NCBI RefSeq assembly: GCF_964355755.1
Contig: NC_092671.1
Location: 25,790,070-25,854,069 of the forward strand
Direction: 5' to 3'
Length of the DNA: 64,000 nucleotides
DNA from: Antedon mediterranea
Lineage: Eukaryota > Echinodermata > Crinoidea > Comatulida > Antedonidae
The notes under the pieces are model-generated. The model saw only the letters and a program-made list of their open reading frames with translations. It made no database searches and was not told where the DNA came from. Of this stretch, positions 13,601 through 20,930 are shown piece after piece. Numbering within the stretch: position 1 is the first letter of the stretch; the number at the start of each line of letters is the position of its first letter. A program made the position numbers and the translations under genes.

Positions 13601-14468
13601 TTTTTAAGAAAATCGGCCTGTCTTCAACATTATGATGGTGTACTCTAGCTGTTCAACCGGTTTTCAGCTATTAAAAACAATTATCGTAGGAGGAGATAGG
13701 AAAATGCGAAGCCTCCTCGCATTTTTGTGGCGGGTATTTTTCAAGATGGACATCCATTAGACAGTGTATACCACGATCGGAAAACACCTCTATTTGGGGC
13801 AAATCGTTGAACCTAAATTCGTTTTAATCGTCAATAACTAATTATCTAACTTAATTTAATTAGTAAACAGGGTTACATCAGGTGGTTAAAATCAGTACCG
13901 AAAGTACGAACCAACTTTATATACCATCGAGTACAAATTCTAGAAGTAAGGCGCAATTTACCGAATTTTGCCCTTACGTAAATTTATATATAGATAATAA
14001 TTATTAACTAGGCCTAATGGTATTAGGCCAGTTTTACCGGCGTTCATTGTGTAGTGGGCCGAATACTAATGGTTGATTAAATTAGGATTAGATGGATACT
14101 AAAACGTTATGAGAGCCGGTAGCATAATCTATTTTTGTTGCCTATATGTATACGTGTTTGGTTTTTTTTATTTGTGTTATTTTTTGAATGACAACAATAA
14201 ACTATACCCAACTACTACCTATCTGTCTGTATGGCTGTTCGTCTGTCTGTCTATCTGTCAATAATATGTATGTATGTCCGTCTATCTGTCTACACACACA
14301 CGCACACAAACTACTTTTCATTCATGTTATTCACCTACTGTATTAGTTTATAGAACATACTTGACGTGCATTACAAAACATCAAACTTTATTCTTTTTTC
14401 CTTTTATATATACAGATCAGTCTAAGATGGCATTCAACTCGTTTGTCGAAGACGAAGATCAATTCTAG
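1646..14468 (+). CDS. Seven-exon gene for a 661-residue protein of unknown function, possibly N-myristoylated
   Basis: Exons: 1646-1898, 3621-4493, 6377-6484, 10628-10879, 11312-11679, 12481-12559, 14416-14468; stop TAG. The sum is 1986 nt and every join keeps frame: phase 1 at all introns except the exon 5/6 join, which is phase 0. Five introns are GT-AG; intron 4 has an AG|GCAAGT donor. The protein begins MGAANGKPRP: Gly2 with a small residue at position 6 and basic residues after it fits an N-myristoylation signal (inference). An acidic stretch follows (about residues 20-48). Exon 2 encodes a low-complexity Ser/Lys/Glu-rich region with KREFEG repeats. RKLTPAV, RKLTPII and RKITPAL occur at the ends of exons 2, 4 and 6. 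Exon 5 has an acidic and aromatic segment (DELIDQLSP, SPSYWRKQ). The C-terminus is VEDEDQF. No enzymatic domain was seen and I do not recognise the family; it is probably a largely disordered membrane-associated scaffold. An AATAAA-like signal lies just after the stop (about 14481). Confidence 0.85.
1899..3620 (+). other. Intron 1 of the 661-residue protein gene
   Basis: GT at 1899-1900 and a polypyrimidine-CCTAG acceptor ending at 3620. No recognisable RNA gene was seen. The segment 2010-2310 has the look of an old dispersed repeat, but I could not match it to another copy in this window. Confidence 0.6.
4494..6376 (+). other. Intron 2 of the 661-residue protein gene
   Basis: Donor AAAG|GTAAGA, acceptor ACACAG. 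The exon frame stays open to a TGA-type stop at 4556-4558, so a retained intron would add 21 residues and end the protein there. Contents: MITE copy B with an adjacent broken copy (about 4783-4974), a poly-C run at about 6172-6190, and an A/T-rich tail-like stretch around 5580-5650. Nothing else was recognised. Confidence 0.6.
4842..4974. repeat. MITE of the GTTCCCACT family, copy B
   Basis: GGTTCCCACTCTAGAGACG opens the left arm, followed by GGACGTAACGCAACG, TTGACCAATCACAAG and GGATTATTCGAACTG. The right arm CATTGGTCAACTCGC with TCTACGTCCTTGC is its partial complement. A second, shorter relic of the same family lies immediately to the left (about 4783-4841). Confidence 0.75.
7254..7481. repeat. 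Four tandem copies of a 57-58 bp unit
   Basis: Four consecutive units begin TTACATTTTGAA, run through AAGTATTTATTTGTTGATAA and end GCCCAATTTTCCAGTCTTA, with point changes and small A-run differences. Related single units are scattered at about 7650-7690, 8018-8050 and 8238-8290. Confidence 0.85.
8018..8290. repeat. Diverged duplicate of the 7454-7640 block
   Basis: Both blocks contain, in the same order, TTGATAAGCC, then a stretch with AATGACCC and CTTCCACAGTGC, then TTTACATGATATTGACCG and TTTACGCCTCT. The order of shared words continues into ACGGTC and GAACGAAAGTA, so a segment of roughly 200 bp or more was duplicated and then diverged. Confidence 0.7.
8590..8952. mobile_element. Palindromic MITE with AAGGCCCA ends
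   Basis: The left end is AAGGCCCATACACTAGGACG with GATAACGATCGACGATAAATA; the right end is its near complement, ending TGTAATTGGGCCTT. The arms continue inward through GCATTTTT and ACATAAACCAAAAGAAAT with mismatches, then through paired ATGACGTCAT blocks near the centre. No coding capacity. This fits a non-autonomous DNA transposon. Confidence 0.8.
10880..10881 (+). other. Non-canonical GC splice donor of intron 4
   Basis: The exon 4 boundary reads GAAG|GCAAGT. Ending at 10879 keeps the exon a multiple of three and joins in phase 1 to the acceptor at 11311. The nearest GT, four bases downstream, would break frame. AG|GCAAGT matches the known consensus of GC-AG introns, which needs strong pairing with U1 elsewhere in the site. 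Confidence 0.8.
11003..11120. repeat. Small palindromic repeat in intron 4
   Basis: ACCCGATATGCA at the left end is answered by AATCGGGTA at the right. Inner arms ATAAAGTCAGTGACTATC with ACAAGTCA pair with TGACTTGCGATAGTC and AGACTTTAT. It is about 118 bp with no coding potential, so probably a short MITE. Confidence 0.65.
11822..12030 (+). mobile_element. tRNA-derived SINE (intron 5)
   Basis: A box A-like TGGCTTGGTGG is followed about 43 bases later by box B GGTTCAAGTCC, the two internal RNA polymerase III promoter elements. The body continues ACAACTCCACTCCCAAAGAC and TAATAAGAC and ends in a LINE-like tail with an A run near 12023-12040. A second copy lies inverted at 37025-37170. It is not a functional tRNA: no acceptor stem closes around the boxes. 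Confidence 0.75.
12675..12711. repeat. Short perfect hairpin with CGCTCGCTTCGCTCGC core
   Basis: Two 12-bp perfect arms, CTAGATGGTACG and CGTACCATCTAG, flank CTCGCTTCGCTCG. It is conspicuously GC-rich in A/T-rich surroundings. It could be the end of a mobile element or a cruciform-forming site; nothing here assigns a function. Confidence 0.75.
13246..13372. repeat. Tandem duplication of about 76 bp
   Basis: AATAAAGTTTATTTGTATAT and ATCTAACAGTAC each occur twice in the same order, separated by A/T-rich spacer and followed by CACAATC or CACAGTA. Confidence 0.65.
14221..14295. repeat. TCTG/TCTA microsatellite
   Basis: Imperfect tetranucleotide runs (ATCTGTCTG, GTCTGTCTGTCTATCTGTC, GTCTATCTGTC) just upstream of the last exon's acceptor. 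Confidence 0.7.
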
Positions 14469-16746
14469 GCAGGATATTCCAATAAAAAAACATCAAAACA
14501 AGTGAAGTGAATTTATGGCAAATAGAATGTTATGAGTTTTGTTGACGTAGGTTGGGTATTGGAACGTGAGCCTATTCATTTCTGTATTCGAACCAGGGCA
14601 AAGTGTTATAATGATTAATGATTAATTGTTACAAAAGGCATATAGAACGGTATACAAACATATTAAAGCGGAAGATACGTATTTAACTAATTGTTTATCA
14701 TACAGAGCTAGCTGTGTTGTCTACGTTTACACTGAGGCTACCGGAGAAAAAGTCATCATCGTTACGTTTTTTCACCACTAATGTACGTTTAGACTCAGTG
14801 TGAAACACTACACCCATGTTCACGCCACCGGGCCATAATCAGAAGCTCAGTGTGAACGAATGAAATTCTGTTCAATAAACACAATTTTACTCTTAGTTTG
14901 TTAAACAGAGCCAATTCATAATTGTTAGGTCAGCTTTAATTTTTTAAACGGGTCAGTGGCCGAAGTTTTATTTTTTAAGGATAACGATAAAGAAAAGTAT
15001 TTGTGTTGTAAACATTAGGCCATGTGTATTGTATCTTATATAGGCCTAAGTGTTTTATAAAAGCACTCCCGGCCAACTTTGAATAGGTATTAGACCTAGG
15101 CCTTAAATGGTATACAATGTGAAGATATGTATCTTCAGAGTCCTTAAAGTGTCTATAGATACCATATTATAATAGGGCTTATTTCAGTTGTCTCATTTGT
15201 TTTGTGTCACATCTGGCTGAATTGAAAATATTTTTACAGTAGTAAACTTTATGTGAATTTTTCATTATGAATGCAATAAAAAAAATTGAATTTGCCATGC
15301 CAATTTATGTTTAGCATTCTAGAAATATGTTTGTGAAATCATAAACCAGTTACTATTATTATACAAAATACAATACAGTGAATTTCTATGTTATCTTACT
15401 TTTTTCTCTCATTTTCTATAAGAGAACAATTTAAGAAATGGGTTTAATTTAAGATTATGTTTCGATGGGTAAAATACTTATTTTATACAAGGAATAGGTG
15501 AAACTTTCAAATAAAATATAGTATTAAAATATCTATAATTTCAAACAAAACTTGTTGTTTTCGACCCTGTGTTCTCTTCGCTGTTCTAGTTTAAAGAGAT
15601 ACACATTTATTTAATTTGTTCAAGAAAACCTGTATATTAGTAAAAGAAGAGAAACGAAAAATGTAAACATCCAAATAAAAACAATACCGTACATGACAAG
15701 ATTGAATACAACGTCGAAAACATTCTTAGACAGTTCTATTGTTTATATGCTGTAGATAATAAGTAATATATGTTCGTTTGTTCAGTGGGTGGTATTTTTC
15801 CAATAATAGTTAATAGACGCCGTTGTAATTGCATTCAACGAATTAATGACAATGACTGCTTAAATGCATGTTTCGTCTTCTACTTTTGAGGTTGTTTAAA
15901 GAGTGGAATGAATGGTGTGAGATGAAGTAACACCCTTTTGTTAATCGGAACTTATCTCAGGTGAGCTAATTTCCCAACATAAACAATACTATTATTGTTA
16001 AGTATTTCATCATTGTCAGGTATGGCCTACAGTTTAATAATGGCCATAATGAACAAATTATCACTGACGTCATTCACGGCTTATGGTTGCAGTTGGGCCA
16101 TGGTTGGTCTAAGCAAAATTAAATATCATCTTATGTAAGGACCGCGTTCTTGTTGCGGTGGTCGATATTCCTAATGCTTGGTTCGGCAGAACGTAATGCA
16201 ACGTAAGTATCACAAGCGATGGATTATTCGAACTGTCGGCTTGTCATTGGTCAATACGCTTGCGTCCTAGTGGGAACCAAGCTTTAGGTAGAAGCTGGGG
16301 TGCGCTGCGGTGGCGTTTACTGATTTTGACCAATAAGGAGAGAACCCTATTCTTACGCATTTACGTATCTATATTCACAATAACATTGAAAAAAATATAT
16401 GAGCGCATTCATGTTTCTTTGAATAATAAAAATAGTTTGTTTGTCTTGAATGTTATCATTAAATGAAGTATATTTATTTTTTGTAGAATCCAAATGAAAT
16501 GACGTGTCTATTTTTAAATAGGGAAATATTTTAAATTGCATGGATTCGCACCTCCCTGCTATGACTGCTCGGTATTTATCGGTTCTGATGTTTTATTAAG
16601 AAGTTACTGCAATCTAGGTTAGAGAAAACTGCATTTCGACCTAATACTATATTTGGTAAAATTATAAATATTTTGGTACGCAAGACGTTTCATATGTATA
16701 ATTCTTTGGAGCAAGTCTGTGCGATTTCGCTAGGAGGGCGCTAAAC
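14469..16746. other. 3' flank of the first gene and intergenic DNA
   Basis: The 3' untranslated region of the 661-residue gene presumably occupies the first part. The stretch 14720-14870 has a weak inverted arrangement (TACACTGAGGCT and CTCAGTGTGAA) suggestive of a MITE. MITE copy C lies at 16176-16287. No coding exon was found on either strand. Confidence 0.4.
16176..16287. repeat. MITE of the GTTCCCACT family, copy C
   Basis: GCTTGGTTCGGCAGAACGTA opens the copy, which then reads ATGCAACGTAAG, CACAAGCGATGGATTATTCG and GTCATTGGTCAATACGC, and closes GTCCTAGTGGGAACCAAGC. The left arm has lost the TTGACCAATG block seen in copy A. Confidence 0.75.
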
Positions 16747-16802
16747 ATGAATTAGTGATAATATAAGTAGTTCTTTGATAGTAAACCAATAAAACTTACG
16801 TT

Positions 16803-16840
16803 GGCAAGACAGTTTCGTCTAGCTGTCAGCTTGACTTCTT
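16803..16840 (-). ncRNA. Hammerhead-like core in the Penelope 3' tail (candidate)
   Basis: Read on the - strand, CAAGCTGA is followed by CAGCTAGACGAAACTGTC and TTGCC. CTGA, CGAAAC and GTC occur in the order of a hammerhead ribozyme with a very short helix III, and CAAG pairs with CTTG as helix I. The bases after CTGA do not match the usual CTGANGA core, so it may be degenerate. Penelope-like elements are known to carry such ribozymes in their terminal repeats. The same sequence lies at 19577-19614 on the + strand. Confidence 0.35.
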
Positions 16841-16856
16841 CAGTTGCTATGATGCG

Positions 16857-18971
16857 TTATGGCGCCGATTGGTCTCCTTTCCAGCCACTAGATGATTTTG
16901 TTGTGTAGCCTAGGGGACCAGTCGTCGTCAGAAGCTGATCGTAAATGTGAGATAGTTGGTGCGCGCCTTCGTCTCTATTCATCTTTGTATTTTTATTTTG
17001 CTTTCTTATGCTGATGCTTTCTTTAATTTTACGTTTAAGCCAAACTTGTTCTTTGTGTAGTACCTCTATCTTATCCCAGTTAGGTATGTGGTTGTGTGTG
17101 GTCATATGGTCCGTGATTGCTGATTTATGTAAAATGGAGGACGAAACTTTCCGTGATGCACGCGTCTGCATGTTCTGTGTGTTTTCCTCAACATCTTTCT
17201 TGTGCTCTTTAATTCTGGTTTTGAGTGCCCTACCCGTTTCCCCAATATACACCATCTCACAGTTGGTGCACCCCACTTTGTAGACGACACCACAGGAATC
17301 CTCTTTGCATGCTTTATCTTTCGGTCGGACGATTAAGTTTTTAATTTTGTTAGATGGTTTAAAGTATGTTCGTATGTTATATTTTTTAAATGTTCTCTTG
17401 ATTTTCTCTGACAGGCCTTGAATATATGGGATGGATATCGACCCTCTTATATCTTCTGTTTCGGGTTGTTTGTCCGTTTTTTGTTTATCTAGGTTACGTT
17501 GTACCTTTCTAATCGTCCATGTAGGGTAGTTGCATTGTTTAAGTAAAGTATGTATCATCTCAGTTTCGTTCTGTTTGTCTGGATTATTTTTGATTATCGT
17601 GTTACATCTGTGTAGAAGTGTGCGGATAACGGATAACTTGTGTTGTAGAGGATGATGTGAGTTAAAGTCCAAGTATTGATTTGTGTGGGTGGCTTTCCTA
17701 AAAACTTTAGTGTTGATGTTGCCTTCCCCATCAACTAGAATTAGCGTATCCAAGAATGGGATAGAGTTGTCTGTTAAGGACATTTCTTCGCAAGTGAAAT
17801 TAATGTCATCATCGATTTTGTTTAAGTGTTGTAATAATGGTTGTGTCGCATCCTTGGGAATTATTGTTATAATGTCATCTACATACCTTTTCCACATCCT
17901 CGGTTTTATGTCGGTGTGAGCTGTAGTTATTGCCTCATTTTCCAGCCATTCCATAAATAAATTCGCAACAATCGGAGAACATGGACTACCCATGGCCATA
18001 CCTGAATTTTGCTGGTAGATATCCCCTCTGAAGCTGAAATATGTGGTGGTGAGGACCAATTGAAGCAATTCCATAATGTCGTTGATATGTAACCACGTTC
18101 TCTCTGATAGTTGTTTATCACAGTGTAAGCGTTCTTCAATTATTTTGAGGGACTTGTTGACTGGTGTTTTGGTAAATAATGACACTACATCATAAGAGAC
18201 CAATGTTTCATTTGGCTGTAACTTAATGTCCTTTATGTCATTGACAAATTCAAGCGAATTGGTAACATGATGGATGCTGTTTCCAACTAGTGGTACGAGA
18301 ATGTCGGCTAAGCTTCGTGACAAATTGTACATAATGGATCCCGTATAATCGACTATGGGACGTAACGGATTATTCATTTTATGGATTTTTGGTGTGCAGT
18401 AAATTCTTGGTGTGATGTCCGACGTGGGGTACAAGTAGTGTTTTTGTTTGACAGTGATTTTCTTTTCTTTGAGGAGTCTCGTGATTACAGTGATAAGTTT
18501 TTTCTTGTAGGATGAGGTAGGATTTTTCTTTAATAGCGTGTATGTATCAGTATCTGAAAGCATGTTTCTCACTTTCTCATCATATTCTTTAGTGTTCAGA
18601 ATTACTGTGGCCCTACCTTTATCGGCCGGTAATACCATAATGGTTTTATCTTTCGCGATGTTGTTCAAAGCCTGCATCTCTTCTTTGGTTACATTCGGAG
18701 TCGGAGGTTTAGTAGATTTAATTAGGCTTACCATCTTCCCTCGAAGTTGATCTTTTTCTATTTCCGGTAAAAGATTGCATGCTGATTCCGTGGCAACGAT
18801 CAGTTCTTCAGTAGGGTGGTTAGGTTTCGTAATCGCGTAGTTTAAGCCTTTGGTAAGTACATAGTTCTCAGTATGTGTTAGCCGTCTGTTGGATAAGTTA
18901 ATAACCCACTTTTTTCGTTGTGATCCTGTAGATTGCAAACCATCTGTATTCTTTTTGTCCCTTATGTTCAA
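16857..18971 (-). CDS. Penelope-like reverse transcriptase with GIY-YIG endonuclease
   Basis: A 704-codon open frame that copies element RNA by target-primed reverse transcription. Visible parts: an N-terminal segment typical of the family (VINLSNRRLT near residue 24), finger region LPADKGRATVI (about 114-124), RT motif A SYDVVSLF (about 259-266), GMAMGSPCSPIVAN (about 324-337), the catalytic YVDD (363-366), then a zinc-knuckle-like CKEDSC with VGCTNC, and the GIY-YIG nuclease (VVYKVGC ... YIGETGRALKTRIKEH, about 562-592). The first codon shown is TTG. The frame stays open back to the inverted-copy junction at 18986, so the true start is either lost or lies before the junction. No internal stop or frameshift was seen, so it may still be functional. 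Confidence 0.95.
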   Translation of the reverse strand: MNIRDKKNTDGLQSTGSQRKKWVINLSNRRLTHTENYVLTKGLNYAITKPNHPTEELIVATESACNLLPEIEKDQLRGKMVSLIKSTKPPTPNVTKEEMQALNNIAKDKTIMVLPADKGRATVILNTKEYDEKVRNMLSDTDTYTLLKKNPTSSYKKKLITVITRLLKEKKITVKQKHYLYPTSDITPRIYCTPKIHKMNNPLRPIVDYTGSIMYNLSRSLADILVPLVGNSIHHVTNSLEFVNDIKDIKLQPNETLVSYDVVSLFTKTPVNKSLKIIEERLHCDKQLSERTWLHINDIMELLQLVLTTTYFSFRGDIYQQNSGMAMGSPCSPIVANLFMEWLENEAITTAHTDIKPRMWKRYVDDIITIIPKDATQPLLQHLNKIDDDINFTCEEMSLTDNSIPFLDTLILVDGEGNINTKVFRKATHTNQYLDFNSHHPLQHKLSVIRTLLHRCNTIIKNNPDKQNETEMIHTLLKQCNYPTWTIRKVQRNLDKQKTDKQPETEDIRGSISIPYIQGLSEKIKRTFKKYNIRTYFKPSNKIKNLIVRPKDKACKEDSCGVVYKVGCTNCEMVYIGETGRALKTRIKEHKKDVEENTQNMQTRASRKVSSSILHKSAITDHMTTHNHIPNWDKIEVLHKEQVWLKRKIKESISIRKQNKNTKMNRDEGAHQLSHIYDQLLTTTGPLGYTTKSSSGWKGDQSAP

Positions 18972-18986
18972 TTGTATATCTAACTT

Positions 18987-19659
18987 CCCATATATTCAAG
19001 GCCTGTCAGAGAAAATCAAGAGAACATTTAAAAAATATAACATACGAACATACTTTAAACCATCTAACAAAATTAAAAACTTAATCGTCCGACCGAAAGA
19101 TAAAGCATGCAAAGAGGATTCCTGTGGTGTCGTCTACAAAGTGGGGTGCACCAACTGTGAGATGGTGTATATTGGGGAAACGGGTAGGGCACTCAAAACC
19201 AGAATTAAAGAGCACAAGAAAGATGTTGAGGAAAACACACAGAACATGCAGACGCGTGCATCACGGAAAGTTTCGTCCTCCATTTTACATAAATCAGCAA
19301 TCACGGACCATATGACCACACACAACCACATACCTAACTGGGATAAGATAGAGGTACTACACAAAGAACAAGTTTGGCTTAAACGTAAAATTAAAGAAAG
19401 CATCAGCATAAGAAAGCAAAATAAAAATACAAAGATGAATAGAGACGAAGGCGCGCACCAACTATCTCACATTTACGATCAGCTTCTGACGACGACTGGT
19501 CCCCTAGGCTACACAACAAAATCATCTAGTGGCTGGAAAGGAGACCAATCGGCGCCATAACGCATCATAGCAACTGAAGAAGTCAAGCTGACAGCTAGAC
19601 GAAACTGTCTTGCCAACGTAAGTTTTATTGGTTTACTATCAAAGAACTACTTATATTAT
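18987..19659 (+). pseudogene. Inverted 3' copy of the Penelope-like element
   Basis: A mirror image of 16758-17430, in which paired positions sum to 36417. It carries the last 189 codons of the element protein, including the GIY-YIG domain (stop at 19558-19560), and the same 3' tail. The open frame extends upstream to 18889 only because it runs through unrelated antisense sequence. There is no RT domain, so it cannot act as an independent element. Confidence 0.93.
19577..19614 (+). ncRNA. Second copy of the hammerhead-like core (candidate)
   Basis: The inverted duplicate of the motif at 16803-16840, with the same bases and the same deviation from the CTGANGA core. Confidence 0.3.
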
Positions 19660-19705
19660 TATACGAATCGAAACCAGAAGAAATGTTTTCATTATGAATT
19701 AGTGA

Positions 19706-20930
19706 ATCTTTGCAGTAAATTGTGTCTTGCTATGTGATTGGTTGAAGTTTCCTGAATACCTAATGACGCTACGTTAAAATTAACCAATCAATGACATGGA
19801 CACATTTAGGCCGCTATAATAATAGTAATATTGTATAATGTAATATGGCCCCTTGATTGTCAGCATATGCAGTTTATGGTCACCCTCTATAAATAAGATT
19901 AAATAAAAAATAAAATATCGGAGAATTTAAATTTCACTGGTAAGGACGGGAACCAGGACGGGTTTCCATTTATACGACCTAAAAATTAAACATTGGACAA
20001 GTATTCAGTTTCGTATCACATTTCCATTTAATATATATGTACAATATTTATATACACAGAGATAAATAAACTTTCTATTATTATACAAATTGTATCTTTC
20101 ATTAATCTCTTTTTGTATTAAAAATGTAATTTACTAAAAAACAAGATTTAAAAAAAAAATGTTATCATTTGAGAATTACATGATATTTAAATGAAATACA
20201 ACTACTGTAATTTATGGTAGATCTATTCATGTGGTATAGATGTTATTTTCATTATAATGTAACTGGTAATATTCAGTTTCTTTAGATTGCCAAAGTGATC
20301 CTAAAGAGCACTCTTCATCATTATTTCATTGGAAACATATATAAGCCAACATGTTTCAGTAGATATCCGAACTTTGCGGATATCTCTCTTTTTTTTAAAT
20401 TACTTATCCGCATTTAGTAATTGTTGTGTGGATAACTAACTTGTCAAAGTGATGAGTTCATGTCTAGTTTAAATTGAATTCTTAATGAGAGTACAAGCAA
20501 CTACACATATAACTTAATAGCTGCTAATCAGTAACCTGGTAGAAAACAGTGTTCAATATACGTTTACTGCATCATTCTTGTGTCAGCGGTTCCCACTTGT
20601 GATGCATAAGCTTAGGTTTTCTGCTTCGACACAATGTGTTTATGTCCTTGTGTTGCGTATAGTGCGAACCAAGCTTCAGTGCATGTTTTGTAGGAATGAA
20701 ATAAAAATGTTTTTGAAAATCCTCCAAAAACCCTAGAAAGCTAAGTTTATACCTTCAATTAAACCACTTGAGTGAATTCTAGTAACTGGTCTCTGATTAG
20801 AATCAAGTTAAATAATAATAAGAATATTTTTTGTCCATCCATTCAATGATTTTTAAATAAATCATTATTCATTTATGTATAAAATGTACTATTGATTTTC
20901 TAGAGAAATTTGTCCCTTTTCCCAAACTTG
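19706..20930. other. Region between the Penelope element and the KRIT1 stop codon
   Basis: A/T-rich, with no coding exon. Because KRIT1 runs on the - strand, its 3' untranslated region should occupy the part nearest 20930. A weak relic of the GTTCCCACT MITE family is visible at about 20588-20686 (GGTTCCCACTTGTGATG ... GCGAACCAAGCTT). Confidence 0.4.

Larger units (their letters stand above)
12560..14415 (+). other. Intron 6 of the 661-residue protein gene
   Basis: Donor TTAG|GTACGG and acceptor TATACAG. It contains a short strong hairpin (12675-12711), a duplicated 76-bp block (13246-13372) and a TCTG/TCTA microsatellite (14221-14295). The rest is A/T-rich with no recognised element. Confidence 0.55.
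16747..19705 (-). mobile_element. Penelope-like retroelement with inverted partial copy
   Basis: A near-complete element read on the - strand, carrying an RT/GIY-YIG open frame (16857-18971). Its 3' 673 bp (16758-17430) are repeated as a mirror copy on the + strand at 18987-19659. A 12-bp direct repeat ATGAATTAGTGA lies at 16747-16758 and 19694-19705; it is the best candidate for a target-site duplication, although 34 extra bases separate it from the right end of the inverted copy. Terminal inverted or tandem partial copies are a known hallmark of Penelope-like elements. The two arms look identical by eye, which points to a recent insertion. Confidence 0.93.

Noticed and set aside
17008-19409. 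Several 60-90 codon frames antisense to the Penelope-like gene
   Set aside because: They are mirror frames of the RT/GIY-YIG coding sequence and occur twice only because of the inverted copy.
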